A stretch of 64,000 nucleotides of DNA from Limibacter armeniacum. Its GTDB lineage: Bacteria; Bacteroidota; Bacteroidia; Cytophagales; Flammeovirgaceae. The translations under genes and the position numbers were made by a program. The stretch spans positions 2,047,500-2,111,499 of the forward strand of contig NZ_JBAJNO010000008.1 of assembly GCF_036880985.1 (NCBI RefSeq). The letters are read 5' to 3'. Each line of letters begins with the position of its first letter. Position 1 is the first letter of the stretch. Of this stretch, positions 17,526-26,389 are shown in pieces. The notes below the pieces were generated by a model. It made no database searches, was not told where the DNA came from, and saw only the letters and a list, made by a program, of their open reading frames with translations.

Positions 17526-19100
17526 ATGGACAATAGCAAGCAACAGAACACACCGGAAAAACCGAAAATAGGGATTACCATTGGAGATTATAATGGCGTT
17601 GGTCCTGAAATTATAATCAAGGTAATGCAGGATAAACGCATCATGAATATGTGTACTCCGGTGATATATGGGTCAGGTAAAATTCTTACCAAATACAAGC
17701 GAATGCTGAATATGGAGGATTTTAGCTACCACCAGTACAATAGTAATAGTTATCTGAATGAGAAAAAGCCCAATGTTGTCAACTGTTGGGCAGATCCGCA
17801 GGAAGTGCAACCTGGTAAAGTGACAGAAAGTGCAGGCAAAAGTGCTTACCTCTCACTACAGAAATCAACAGATGATTTAAAAACAGGAAACATTGATGCA
17901 GTGGTGACAAGCCCAATTAATAAGGCGAATATTCAACGTGATGAGTTCCGTTATGCAGGACATACAGAGTATTATGCTGATAAATTTGGGAATGAGAATG
18001 ACGATACACTTATGCTACTTTGTAGTGACGACTTAAGAGTAGGCGTGATCACGGGACATATTCCGCTGAGCAAAGTTCCATCAGCAATTACAAAAGAGCT
18101 GATTATAAGCAAAACAGAAGTGTTGATTAAGTCATTGGAAGAAGACTTTGGAATTCAGCGACCAAAAGTAGCTATTCTAGGGTTAAATCCTCATGCTGGA
18201 GAAGATGGATTGTTAGGCTCGGAAGAGTTGGAAATCATAGCACCTGCCATTACAGAGATGAATCAAAATGGCCAACTTGTATTTGGTCCATATCCAGCAG
18301 ATGGTTTCTTTGGAACAATGCTTTATAAAAAGTTTGATGGGGTACTGGCTATGTATCATGATCAAGGCTTGATCCCATTCAAGACATTGGCATTTGAAAA
18401 TGGTGTAAATTACACAGCAGGTTTGCCTGTAGTAAGAACATCTCCAGATCATGGAACAGCTTATAATATTGCAGGAAAAGGAATTGCTAATGAAGACTCT
18501 TTAAGAGAAGCGATTTACCTAGCTGTAGATATTGTCAAGAACCGCAGAAGTAAAGTTGAGCGCAAGATCAGACCAAACGCTAAGCAATTGCTTTCTGAAA
18601 TGAAAGAAGAAAGTAAGAAGCAGGCACAAATTGATAGAGAGAAGGACGAGCAACGTCAATTAGAAGCCGAGTTGGCAAAACAACAGGCTGAAGAAGACAG
18701 GAAGAATGCTGAACAGAGAGGAAGGAAGGAGAATTTCAGAAACTCTGATAGGTCAAATTTCCGAGAAGATACTAGTGCTAGACAGGCTACGGAGGAGGAA
18801 AAAGAAGTCGCAGAAGAGAGTAGGAACGAAGAACAAGAGACTTCTGAAAATGCTGACCAGAATCAGGATAGACAACAACGTCCTCAAAAGCAGCATCAAA
18901 ATAGGAATCGACAGAACAGAAATCAGAATTGGAAAGATAGGAAAAAGCGTAATAAACGTAACTTCGAAGGAAATCAGGGAGGAAGGCCTGATGGAAAGCA
19001 ATCCAATCCTAATACTCCTGAGCAAGGTAAGCCTAACCCTGATACTTCCAGAGGGAATGATGAAAATAGGGGACAAGTAAGAAATGAAGGAAATAACTAA
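17526..19100 (+). CDS. pdxA: 4-hydroxythreonine-4-phosphate dehydrogenase PdxA with long disordered tail
   Basis: PdxA oxidises 4-phosphohydroxy-L-threonine in pyridoxal phosphate synthesis. The core (about residues 1-345) is complete: GITIGDYNGVGPEI, TSPINKANI, metal-binding His in GHTEYYADKFG, in LNPHAGEDG and in YHDQGLIPFK, and PDHGTAYNIAGKG. An extra 180 residues follow, made almost only of E, Q, K, R, N, D and S. The first part (about 345-400) is a possible coiled coil; the rest is disordered and rich in RN/QN repeats like tails of RNA-binding proteins. Normal PdxA is about 330-365 residues. The ATG at 17526 is preferred to a TTG eight codons upstream. A strong terminator follows. Confidence 0.93.
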   Translation: MDNSKQQNTPEKPKIGITIGDYNGVGPEIIIKVMQDKRIMNMCTPVIYGSGKILTKYKRMLNMEDFSYHQYNSNSYLNEKKPNVVNCWADPQEVQPGKVTESAGKSAYLSLQKSTDDLKTGNIDAVVTSPINKANIQRDEFRYAGHTEYYADKFGNENDDTLMLLCSDDLRVGVITGHIPLSKVPSAITKELIISKTEVLIKSLEEDFGIQRPKVAILGLNPHAGEDGLLGSEELEIIAPAITEMNQNGQLVFGPYPADGFFGTMLYKKFDGVLAMYHDQGLIPFKTLAFENGVNYTAGLPVVRTSPDHGTAYNIAGKGIANEDSLREAIYLAVDIVKNRRSKVERKIRPNAKQLLSEMKEESKKQAQIDREKDEQRQLEAELAKQQAEEDRKNAEQRGRKENFRNSDRSNFREDTSARQATEEEKEVAEESRNEEQETSENADQNQDRQQRPQKQHQNRNRQNRNQNWKDRKKRNKRNFEGNQGGRPDGKQSNPNTPEQGKPNPDTSRGNDENRGQVRNEGNN

Positions 19101-19103
19101 TAT

Positions 19104-19143
19104 AAAAAAGAGTAGTGTTTAGTATAACACTACTCTTTTTTTG
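19104..19143 (+). terminator. Bidirectional terminator between pdxA and the S41 protease gene
   Basis: 16-bp stem (AAAAAAGAGTAGTGTT / AACACTACTCTTTTTT) with a 6-nt loop and T-runs on both strands, between convergent genes. Confidence 0.9.
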
Positions 19144-19153
19144 TGGAAGCTAT

Positions 19154-20518
19154 TTAGAACTTGTTAGGAGCGTCTATTGTAAGACCAATAACTTTTTCCT
19201 CTTCCATTTCGTGTTTTGGGAAAATATCTCCTTGTGGATAAGCCATTCTTGCTGGAGGTCCATAGCTACCATTCTGAATGTAGTTTAATGCAGCGCCAAG
19301 CATCGGGTCATTCGCGTCACCCCAAGGGTACATATATCCGTCAAGTGTTTCGAAATCGGCAGGGATTCCATCAAAATAATCTGTCTCGTCCTGAGCATTG
19401 AATACCCTGAAATTCATGATGTAATACATATAGTTGGTTTCATCATGCTCATAGGTATATCCACCGACAGGTTTACCAAAAGTAGTTTCCCCAATTACTT
19501 TTACATCAATGTATGGGATAAGTGCTTTAATAATCAGTTCACTTGCTGATGCAGTATTTCCTGTGGCTAAAACAAATACTCTGTCCAATTCTAGAGGAGT
19601 GGGTGAACTTTGGAAAGTAAGTGTTTCATTTAGTCCATCTTCTCCAGGTCCGACAATGTCATTGAACTGATAAGAAATAAACTCCTTTCCTGTAAAAGTA
19701 GAAGGTAATATTGCTTCAGCTATAAGCTGGGAGTTCACAACGTTACCTCCGCCATTATACCTCATATCCAGTACAAGGTCAGAAATACCTTCAGCTTGGA
19801 AGTTGCTTAAAACACTTGTGATTTCAGACTTAAATTGGTCAGGATCATAAGAAAAAGATCTGATGACTAGGTACCCAACTTTTTTGCCATCAATTTCTTT
19901 TACTTCGTGGTGAGGGAAGATATCTAAATAAACAGCCCCTTTTGTAACAGTCAAAGTTTTTGTTTCTCCACTACTTGTCAGGATCGTAAAATCTTTACTT
20001 GAACCACTGTCTCCTGTACCGATAAAACTGTAGAAGTCATTGATGTTGGCTCCATCTACAGATTGACCATCCACTGATAGCAATTGGTCACCTCTTCTGA
20101 TGCCTTGCTGATAGGCGTCACTTTGAGTGTAAACCTCCATAAAGTACAGTGACTTCAGCGTGTTTTGGTCATAGACCTCACTGCCAAGAAGAACACCAAA
20201 CCCTGCATTACTTACTTTACCACTTTGTTTTCTTTCTCGGAACTCTTCGAGATTCTGAATAAAACTTAGGTTACTGTCGTGTTCCTTGTAACGCATGGCA
20301 TTAAGAACCTCGTGAGGCGTAGAGTAGCTTTGAGGGTTTATGCCAGCTGGAATTTCATTTACCCATAAATAATATTGGTTCATGTACTCAAAGATGAACT
20401 GTTTGGCTCTGTCTTCAACAGGTACATTGTCCGCATTATTTTCTTTGTCGCAAGAAAAAGTGAAGATTGACAGCAGTATAAGTAGACTGTAATAGATTTT
20501 AGAAATGTTATGTGTCAT
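19154..20518 (-). CDS. S41 family (C-terminal processing) peptidase lipoprotein
   Basis: A 454-residue lipoprotein: hydrophobic signal then FSC at Cys23. It carries a PDZ domain (about 100-190, SDAYQQGIRRGDQLLSVDG) and an S41 catalytic domain with DMRYNGGG and the TASASELI Ser motif (about residue 325), followed by FGKPVGG with the partner Lys. It should degrade or trim proteins in the periplasm or at the outer membrane. It stands alone on the minus strand; a -7 element lies at 20585-20592. Similar lipoproteins are common in Bacteroidota, and the substrate is unknown. Confidence 0.92.
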   Translation of the reverse strand: MTHNISKIYYSLLILLSIFTFSCDKENNADNVPVEDRAKQFIFEYMNQYYLWVNEIPAGINPQSYSTPHEVLNAMRYKEHDSNLSFIQNLEEFRERKQSGKVSNAGFGVLLGSEVYDQNTLKSLYFMEVYTQSDAYQQGIRRGDQLLSVDGQSVDGANINDFYSFIGTGDSGSSKDFTILTSSGETKTLTVTKGAVYLDIFPHHEVKEIDGKKVGYLVIRSFSYDPDQFKSEITSVLSNFQAEGISDLVLDMRYNGGGNVVNSQLIAEAILPSTFTGKEFISYQFNDIVGPGEDGLNETLTFQSSPTPLELDRVFVLATGNTASASELIIKALIPYIDVKVIGETTFGKPVGGYTYEHDETNYMYYIMNFRVFNAQDETDYFDGIPADFETLDGYMYPWGDANDPMLGAALNYIQNGSYGPPARMAYPQGDIFPKHEMEEEKVIGLTIDAPNKF

Positions 20519-20584
20519 GTCAGTTATGAAGTTTTATTCAGGTTTAGATATTATTTGTTGTTTTTAGATTGATATCATGGAAGA

Positions 20585-20592
20585 CAAAGGTA
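20585..20592 (-). promoter_or_regulatory. -7 element for the S41 peptidase gene
   Basis: TACCTTTG on the minus strand, an exact TAnnTTTG match 67 bp before the start codon. Confidence 0.5.
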
Positions 20593-20808
20593 AACATATT
20601 CTCATAGAGTATTTTATAGTAAATATAGGAAACCAAGCGTATATGAAAAATGTTAAGTACTATGCAAGGCATTCCTTGAGTTAAATCTTGTCTTGGAATT
20701 TGACAATTTAGATCAGAATAGTCAAATTGATGTTAATACAAAATCGCAAGTTGTTACGATTATAGTTTGAGAAGAATAAATTATTTATTTTAGTGACTAC
20801 AATTGTCT

Positions 20809-20816
20809 TATATTTG
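20809..20816 (+). promoter_or_regulatory. -7 element for infC
   Basis: TATATTTG followed by CACA, the form most common at Bacteroidota housekeeping promoters. It implies a leader of about 55 nt before the infC ATG. Confidence 0.7.
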
Positions 20817-20876
20817 CACAAAAGAATCGTTTTCTAAACAAACAAGGAATCAATTTAGAGTAATAAAACTATTTAA

Positions 20877-21404
20877 ATGTCTGAGATTCAACACAGAATT
20901 AATAACAGAATCAGAGTAAGAGAAGTCAGAGTCGTAGGAGAGAACGTAGAGAACGGGATCTACTCAAGAGATGAAGCTTTGAAATTGGCGAGTGAGCAAG
21001 GGCTTGACCTTGTTGAGATTTCTCCAAATGCAAAGCCTCCCGTTTGTAAGATTATCGACTATGCGAAATTCAAATACGAGCAGAAGAAGAGACAAAAGGA
21101 ACTGAAATCGAAAGCTGCTAAAACAGTAGTAAAAGAGATCCGTTTTGGACCGAACACTGATCAACATGATTTGGACTTCAAAATGAAGCATGCAATCAAG
21201 TTCCTGAAAGAAGGAAACAAGGTTAAAGCTTATGTTCACTTCTTCGGTCGTTCTATTGTTTACAAGGATCGTGGACGTGACTTGTTGATGCGTTTCGCAG
21301 AAGGTCTGACTGAATATGGAAAAATAGAACAGCACCCTAAGCAGGAAGGTCGTCGTATGATTATGATGCTGACGCCTGTTAGTGCTACTCAAACAAAAAA
21401 TTAA
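20877..21404 (+). CDS. infC: Translation initiation factor IF-3
   Basis: IF-3 binds the 30S subunit and enforces correct start-codon and initiator-tRNA choice. Both domains are present: N-terminal [19 protein letters not shown] through [25 protein letters not shown], then the C-terminal domain [17 protein letters not shown] to the [18 protein letters not shown] end. Length 175 is normal. The start codon here is ATG, not the rare AUU/AUC used for autoregulation in some bacteria. The usual infC-rpmI-rplT order is kept, but a terminator with an overlapping promoter separates infC from rpmI. Confidence 0.97.
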   Translation: MSEIQHRINNRIRVREVRVVGENVENGIYSRDEALKLASEQGLDLVEISPNAKPPVCKIIDYAKFKYEQKKRQKELKSKAAKTVVKEIRFGPNTDQHDLDFKMKHAIKFLKEGNKVKAYVHFFGRSIVYKDRGRDLLMRFAEGLTEYGKIEQHPKQEGRRMIMMLTPVSATQTKN

Positions 21405-21439
21405 TCAGCCACATTTGTGTTTGGTTAACATGATTTGTT

Positions 21440-21447
21440 TATATTTG
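21440..21447 (+). promoter_or_regulatory. -7 element for rpmI-rplT, touching the infC terminator
   Basis: TATATTTG (exact) followed by CAC, with TTG elements 16 or 22 bp upstream. Its last G is the first base of the 10-bp hairpin stem at 21447-21470. Confidence 0.65.
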
Positions 21448-21480
21448 CACGCTCATTTAGATGGGCGTGCATTTTGTTTT
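21447..21480 (+). terminator. infC terminator or rpmI leader hairpin
   Basis: 10-bp stem (GCACGCTCAT / ATGGGCGTGC, one G-T pair) closed by TTAG and followed by a T-rich ATTTTGTTTT tail. It should end read-through from infC. Confidence 0.75.
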
Positions 21481-21589
21481 GATACTGTTACCAGTATTCA
21501 GGCTTAATGCATAGCAATTTATCGAGGCCGTTTTGGCTGCCGTAGGTAGTTGCGTAAATCAATTTCTAACATTTTTAATTTTTCTAAAA

Positions 21590-21784
21590 ATGCCAAAAGT
21601 TAAAGTTAAATCAGGAGCAAAGAAGCGTTTCAAGCTTACTGCTACAGGCAAGATCAAAAGAAAGTGTGCCTTCAAAAGCCACATCTTGACTAAGAAAGAA
21701 ACTAAGCAAAAGAGAAATCTGACTGGTACTACATTGGTAGACAAGTCGGACATGAACAATGTAAAAGCAATGCTGTGGATCTAA
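21590..21784 (+). CDS. rpmI: 50S ribosomal protein L35
   Basis: L35 is a 64-residue, strongly basic ribosomal protein. The whole family pattern is visible: [17 protein letters not shown], the [17 protein letters not shown] region and the end DMNNVKAML. The reading frame is open 19 codons further upstream, but those residues are hydrophobic and unrelated; the ATG at 21590 gives the exact normal N-terminus. rplT follows 70 bp later. Its own promoter lies at 21440. Confidence 0.97.
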   Translation: MPKVKVKSGAKKRFKLTATGKIKRKCAFKSHILTKKETKQKRNLTGTTLVDKSDMNNVKAMLWI

Positions 21785-21854
21785 TCCGTAGTAGTGCTAC
21801 ACATTTACTTTATTAATTTATTTTAGTTTCGATAATTCTTAAAAAAGATATAAA

Positions 21855-22199
21855 ATGCCTAGATCGGTAAATCACGTCGCTTCAAGAGCAAGAAGAAAAA
21901 AGATTCTTAAGCTTGCTAAAGGTTACTGGGGAAGAAGAAAGAACGTTTGGACAGTAGCGAAAAACGCAGTTGAAAAAGGTCTTGTATACTCATACAGAGA
22001 CAGAAAGCAGAAGAAAAGAGAATTCAGAGGTCTTTGGATCCAAAGAATTAACGCTGGAGCTCGTCTGCACGGTTTGTCTTACTCTCAATTCATGGGTAAA
22101 CTGAATGCTGCGAACATCGACCTGAACAGAAAAGTTCTTGCTGACCTTGCAATGAACCACCCTGAAGCGTTCAAAGCCGTAGTTGAAAAAGTGAAATAA
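21855..22199 (+). CDS. rplT: 50S ribosomal protein L20
   Basis: L20 binds 23S rRNA early in 50S assembly. The protein is 114 residues and starts [38 protein letters not shown] and LRI-type [18 protein letters not shown] regions are all canonical. It ends the infC region and is closed by a strong terminator at 22231. In other bacteria L20 represses its own operon by binding the leader; whether that happens here cannot be seen. Confidence 0.97.
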   Translation: MPRSVNHVASRARRKKILKLAKGYWGRRKNVWTVAKNAVEKGLVYSYRDRKQKKREFRGLWIQRINAGARLHGLSYSQFMGKLNAANIDLNRKVLADLAMNHPEAFKAVVEKVK

Positions 22200-22230
22200 G
22201 AATAATCTATTCTTATTCAATTCAATAGGG

Positions 22231-22264
22231 AAACCTGAGAAATAAATTTTTCTCAGGTTTTTTT
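22231..22264 (+). terminator. Terminator after rplT
   Basis: 12-bp perfect stem (AAACCTGAGAAA / TTTCTCAGGTTT) and a run of seven T. Confidence 0.9.
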
Positions 22265-22308
22265 GTGTTTATTTGAACTTTCTTGACATTTTTACTGTCC
22301 TTTATCTG

Positions 22309-22330
22309 GTATGCCTTTGTAAAGGTATAC
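22309..22330. promoter_or_regulatory. 22-bp near-palindrome upstream of a lipoprotein gene
   Basis: GTATGCCTTT-GT-AAAGGTATAC, one mismatch between 10-bp arms. It lies 66 bp before the start of the lipoprotein gene and could be an operator; no regulator is known. Confidence 0.35.
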
Positions 22331-22395
22331 TAATACTTTATATATTAACATTAACTACGAGGGCTCGCTAGCTAGGTAAGTCTTGACAACAACAA

Positions 22396-23208
22396 ATGCT
22401 TTTTAGTCTGAACTGTCAAAAATGGATTTTAGGGTTCGTAACTATTCTTACTACTTTCTCATGCAGTCCTATTGGATTGGAAAACAGAAATGATATTGAC
22501 GAGAATACTGAATTCGAACAAATTTTATTGCTACCAAATTCAACACAACATTTAGGAGGGTTGCCATCAACTAACTCTACAGTTGGTGCTGAAGATGCGA
22601 AGAGTATGGTAATGGAACCTGACGGTGAAGTTTCATCAAGTTTGCAGTTTGCCGTAAATGAACCAACGGCTGAAGGAATATATATTTCAGTATCGGGGAC
22701 AGGCACCTATTATATGGTGCCAGTAGAGGCCTTCGATAGTGGGATTATGGAGTTTCCTATTGGTGTAATGAAGAACGTCTCTGGAGGCGTGTTGGAAATA
22801 GAGTATAAGGTGTACGGATCTAATGGAGAAGTAGGTACTCCTGAGAGTCTCTTAATAGGGGTGGATGCTCCTTCAAGAGAGGTGTCTTGTGGTGAATCTG
22901 TACAGGTAGAAGATCTTATTAATTCTATCACAACCAGTAAGGAAAAAGAGTTGCAGCAACTTGATACACTTTTGGATGATGGAATATTGACCTACTCAGA
23001 TTATTGTGCTCAAACAGAGAAGATCCTTTTCAAGTTGATGATGGAGTTGAAAACATTGGGTACGAGCTGTAGTGAATTAACCGATAGTGAAATATTCCAG
23101 CTTAAACTTCAAGAATATGAGCTTGAATGGGAATCATATAAGTTATGTCCTGATACAGTAAGTGGTTTTAGTAAAGTTGAAAAACCTGTCGAAACTGACT
23201 CTTATTAA
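22396..23208 (+). CDS. Hypothetical lipoprotein
   Basis: A 270-residue protein of unrecognised family. The N-terminus is a lipoprotein-type signal (hydrophobic helix then FSC at Cys23). The middle (about 50-165) is predicted beta-rich, and the C-terminal third is helical, rich in Leu/Glu and contains four further Cys residues. It could be an outer-membrane or periplasmic surface protein. It converges with the next gene, leaving only about 10 bp between stop codons and no terminator, which is unusual here. A near-palindrome lies upstream. Confidence 0.65.
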   Translation: MLFSLNCQKWILGFVTILTTFSCSPIGLENRNDIDENTEFEQILLLPNSTQHLGGLPSTNSTVGAEDAKSMVMEPDGEVSSSLQFAVNEPTAEGIYISVSGTGTYYMVPVEAFDSGIMEFPIGVMKNVSGGVLEIEYKVYGSNGEVGTPESLLIGVDAPSREVSCGESVQVEDLINSITTSKEKELQQLDTLLDDGILTYSDYCAQTEKILFKLMMELKTLGTSCSELTDSEIFQLKLQEYELEWESYKLCPDTVSGFSKVEKPVETDSY

Positions 23209-23218
23209 TTGAGGGGGA

Positions 23219-23869
23219 TTATTTTAAGATATGCAGGTTTAATTCTATAAAATGGTGGAGTTCTTCAAGGTCAATAAAATCATAAAAGTTTTCTGATGTG
23301 ATAAATCTTGGACCTCTCATTTCAAGCGTCTGTTGGAATTGTTCTCGGAGCAATGCTGACAGACGTTCTTTGTTTTCATCCCAACTGTCAGTATAGCTCA
23401 GGTCTGCTACAAGCTTATTTTGTTCCAGTTCTTCTGCTGAAAACTCATATTCATCAAATTGCTCAAAAGGGAATCGTTTTTCTATGGCTAGTTTATAAAT
23501 ACGGTTAATATCCCTTACAGCTTCACTGTTGTGCTCTAGGTAGGTAATCGTAGAACGTAACCAAATAACGGTTCTATACTCAGGAAAACTAGCTAGTACA
23601 AAGACATTATACCAGTAAAAGTGAAGGTGCTTAGCCAAGAGTTCAAGAAATACCCCTGTTGCCCAACCTGTTCGTTCCCTGTTAGCCTTGTAGTTTTTTT
23701 TGTCAAGGTCTTGCAGAGAGGCGCTTAAAGCTTTTTCGAAGTCTTTGAATACCTGCAGCTCATCAGCATAAAAATCAATAGTATTGAACTTCTGATTGGC
23801 ATTCTTGGTCCATACGAAAAAAGCTTTTTGAGCTGTTTGGAATAGGTTGCTGAAAGGGGTTGTATCCAT
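23219..23869 (-). CDS. Hypothetical cytosolic protein
   Basis: A 216-residue protein without signal peptide or membrane helix, rich in aromatic residues and predicted largely helical (for example KHLHFYWYNVFVLASFPEY). I do not recognise the family. It starts 30 bp after the DPP IV-like gene terminator region and is transcribed on the minus strand. Its 3' end nearly touches the convergent lipoprotein gene. It appears to be a real gene from codon use and length, but no function can be given. Confidence 0.6.
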   Translation of the reverse strand: MDTTPFSNLFQTAQKAFFVWTKNANQKFNTIDFYADELQVFKDFEKALSASLQDLDKKNYKANRERTGWATGVFLELLAKHLHFYWYNVFVLASFPEYRTVIWLRSTITYLEHNSEAVRDINRIYKLAIEKRFPFEQFDEYEFSAEELEQNKLVADLSYTDSWDENKERLSALLREQFQQTLEMRGPRFITSENFYDFIDLEELHHFIELNLHILK

Positions 23870-23899
23870 TTGTAGCGTATTTATTGATATTAAAAATAG

Positions 23900-23940
23900 A
23901 CTTCAGCCTTTGGAATTTTTAAGTACCGAAGGCTGAAGTT
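23900..23940 (-). terminator. Terminator after the DPP IV-like gene
   Basis: 11-bp perfect arms (ACTTCAGCCTT / AAGGCTGAAGT) with more pairing inside and a T-rich tail on the minus strand. Confidence 0.8.
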
Positions 23941-23944
23941 ACAA

Positions 23945-26098
23945 TTAATTATTCAGATGAGAGTCAATATAATCCAGCACCTTCTCGATAAGGTGGATGC
24001 GGTCTTTTCCTCTAACATTATGACCGTGCATAGGATATGTGAAGTAATCTAACTGCACACCTTCTTGGACACACGATTGTAAAAATTTGTAGGCATGCTG
24101 TGGCACTACAACATCATCACCTGTATCATGGATAAGCAGTAATTTGCCTTTAAGGTTACTTACCTTGTCAAGTAGGTTAGCGTTTGCATATCCTTCTTCA
24201 TTTTGCTGAGGAGTACTCATATAACGTTCTGTGTACATGATTTCATACAAACTCCAATCCATTACTGCACCGCCTGCAACACCCACTTTGAACGTGTCAG
24301 GAGACTTCAGCATTAGGCTTGTCGTCATAAACCCGCCAAAACTCCATCCATGTACAGCCATTTTATCTGCATCTACATAGGAAAGTCCTTTGAGGTACTC
24401 AACTCCTTTAAGTTGATCCTTGATCTCTACATCACCAAGGTGTAGGTGAGTAGCTTGCTCAAATGCTTTACCTCTATTTTCAGAACCTCTACCGTCAACT
24501 GTAAAAACAATGTAACCTCTTTGAGCTGCATATTGCATCCAAAGAGGAGCAGAAGCTTGCCATGTATTTTGAATAAGCTGTACACCAGGTCCGTTGTAAA
24601 CATATACAATGACAGGGTACTTCTTTGAGGCGTCAAAGTCTGAAGGCTTAATCATTCTACAGTTAAGAGGAGTTCCATCATCAGCTTTGATTTGGAATAG
24701 CTCTATTGGTGAAGTGGTGTAGTCTTTTAGAGTGTTTGCTGCTGTTAGCAGGTTTTTGACTTCTTTACCATTTGCATCCAAAATACTTGCCGTGTATTGA
24801 ACATCATTGGCAGTGAATGAGGTCAGCAGCATTTTGGAGTTCTTCTCATATTGGACGTGGCTGTAGGTGCCTGATTTCTGACTAATCTTCTTTTGTCCGC
24901 CTTTCTTGATATCTGCTTGATAGATGACACGGTCCATTCCAAAGTTATCTGAGCCAACAAGGATTACTTTTTTATTGGTTTTGTCAAAGCCAATAATGTC
25001 AGTTACAATCCAATCTCCTGATGTTACTTGGTTCAGCAGTGTTCCGTCAAGGTTATACCTGTAAATATGCTCATACCCATTTCTTTCTGATCTCCAAAGG
25101 AACTCATTAGGTGAGTTAGGGACAAACATCATTGGGTGAAGAATAGACAGGTATTTGTCATCTTTTTCTTCTAGAATGGTTTTGACAAAATCTCCAGTTG
25201 CAACATCGTACTGATTTAGTTTCAGGTGATTTTGTGCCCGGTTGAGTACCGCTATGTAGATGAACTTCTCTTCAGGTCCCCAAGCTACATTTGTGAGGTA
25301 TTGTTCTTTTGGTTCCCCTGTTTTGACAAATACAGTGTCTCCTGTAGCTACATTGTAGATACCCAATCTTACGTGATGACTTTTCATCCCAGCCATAGGG
25401 TACTTGATATTGTTGACAGTGGCAGGGTGTGTATTGATATCAACTAATGGATAGTCAGTAACCATAGTCTCATCCTTCCTGTAAAAAGCTAGGAAGTTGC
25501 TTTTAGGAGACCAAAAAGTACCTTTCTCGATACCAAACTCAAAGCGGTGTACAGCCTGACCAAATACAATACCTTTATTGTTCTCATTGGAAATAGCCTT
25601 CTGACCGTTAGCATCGCCAATATAAAGGTTATTGCCAATCGTATAAGCCACGTGATTGTGATCAGGCGATAGTTCCTGATTTGCACCTCCTTCAGGTAGG
25701 CTAGATATGAATGATGATTTTTTTGAGCTTAAATCATATTTGAAATAATTGCGGTTAGCAACAAAAGTGAAACTATTGGCACCAGACCACTTTACAGTAG
25801 GAAATGACTCCAAAGATGAAAGCTTCTCATTGCTTTCTTGTAGGTCAGACAAAGACACTAACCCAGTGGCATCACCTTTTATACCTTGCTTGACAAGGCC
25901 ATTGTCTTTTTGGTAAACATATATTCCTTTTGCTCCTTCTAGCCAATGAAGCTGTTCGATGTGTTCAGGATAAAGGTAAGTCCATCTTCCAATGATGGCA
26001 TCTTTAAGAGAAAGTTTCTTTTTGGCTTCCTGTCCAAGAAGTTGCCCACTGAATAGCACAGGCAGGATAAGCAAAAGCCACACTTTCATTTTTTTCAT
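23945..26098 (-). CDS. DPP IV-like prolyl peptidase (S9 family)
   Basis: A secreted 717-residue S9B peptidase. A signal peptide ends near LFSGQLLGQEA. Residues 50-450 form the DPP IV beta-propeller; residues 480-717 are the alpha/beta hydrolase with catalytic Ser in HGWSFGGFM (about 585), Asp in HDTGDDVV (about 660) and His in YPMHGHNV (about 691). TERYMSTPQQN matches the DPP IV-type region after the Ser motif. It probably cleaves X-Pro dipeptides from peptides in the periplasm or outside the cell. It has its own promoter (26206-26213) and terminator. Confidence 0.94.
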   Translation of the reverse strand: MKKMKVWLLLILPVLFSGQLLGQEAKKKLSLKDAIIGRWTYLYPEHIEQLHWLEGAKGIYVYQKDNGLVKQGIKGDATGLVSLSDLQESNEKLSSLESFPTVKWSGANSFTFVANRNYFKYDLSSKKSSFISSLPEGGANQELSPDHNHVAYTIGNNLYIGDANGQKAISNENNKGIVFGQAVHRFEFGIEKGTFWSPKSNFLAFYRKDETMVTDYPLVDINTHPATVNNIKYPMAGMKSHHVRLGIYNVATGDTVFVKTGEPKEQYLTNVAWGPEEKFIYIAVLNRAQNHLKLNQYDVATGDFVKTILEEKDDKYLSILHPMMFVPNSPNEFLWRSERNGYEHIYRYNLDGTLLNQVTSGDWIVTDIIGFDKTNKKVILVGSDNFGMDRVIYQADIKKGGQKKISQKSGTYSHVQYEKNSKMLLTSFTANDVQYTASILDANGKEVKNLLTAANTLKDYTTSPIELFQIKADDGTPLNCRMIKPSDFDASKKYPVIVYVYNGPGVQLIQNTWQASAPLWMQYAAQRGYIVFTVDGRGSENRGKAFEQATHLHLGDVEIKDQLKGVEYLKGLSYVDADKMAVHGWSFGGFMTTSLMLKSPDTFKVGVAGGAVMDWSLYEIMYTERYMSTPQQNEEGYANANLLDKVSNLKGKLLLIHDTGDDVVVPQHAYKFLQSCVQEGVQLDYFTYPMHGHNVRGKDRIHLIEKVLDYIDSHLNN

Positions 26099-26205
26099 AT
26101 CAAGTTGAGATTAAAAATTGATGATATATTGAATTTTAACTCCGGTTGGATGTCTGTATATCAAAGATGGGTTAGCCCATTTTATTCCATTTGACTCAGA
26201 CCTAT

Positions 26206-26213
26206 CAAAGGTA
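26206..26213 (-). promoter_or_regulatory. -7 element for the DPP IV-like gene
   Basis: TACCTTTG on the minus strand, exact TAnnTTTG, about 108 bp before the start codon. Confidence 0.5.
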
Positions 26214-26389
26214 TAAAAAAACATAGTGAATGCGATAGTTCTTAAAGGTGTGAAAGGATTCGGTAGCTTATAAAATGTAACAATTATTACAATTTATGTA
26301 GTGCCAAACATCCGATATTGTAAAAGTGAACAAACTGGATTCTCCTTTTACTGAACTATACCACTATCTTTTAGACTTTAATTTAAGCT

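Larger units (their letters stand above)
20519..20876. other. Divergent intergenic region between the S41 peptidase and infC
   Basis: AT-rich, no coding sequence. It contains exact -7 elements on both strands: minus at 20585-20592 and plus at 20809-20816. Confidence 0.7.

Noticed and set aside
18706-19080. Second long open frames on both strands inside the pdxA tail (124 and 107 codons)
   Set aside because: They arise from the purine-rich low-complexity sequence of the tail; composition is skewed and no protein family is visible.
22283-22310. TTGACA resembling a -35 box before the lipoprotein gene
   Set aside because: Bacteroidota primary sigma factor uses TTG/TAnnTTTG; no matching -10 region is seen, so the match may be chance.
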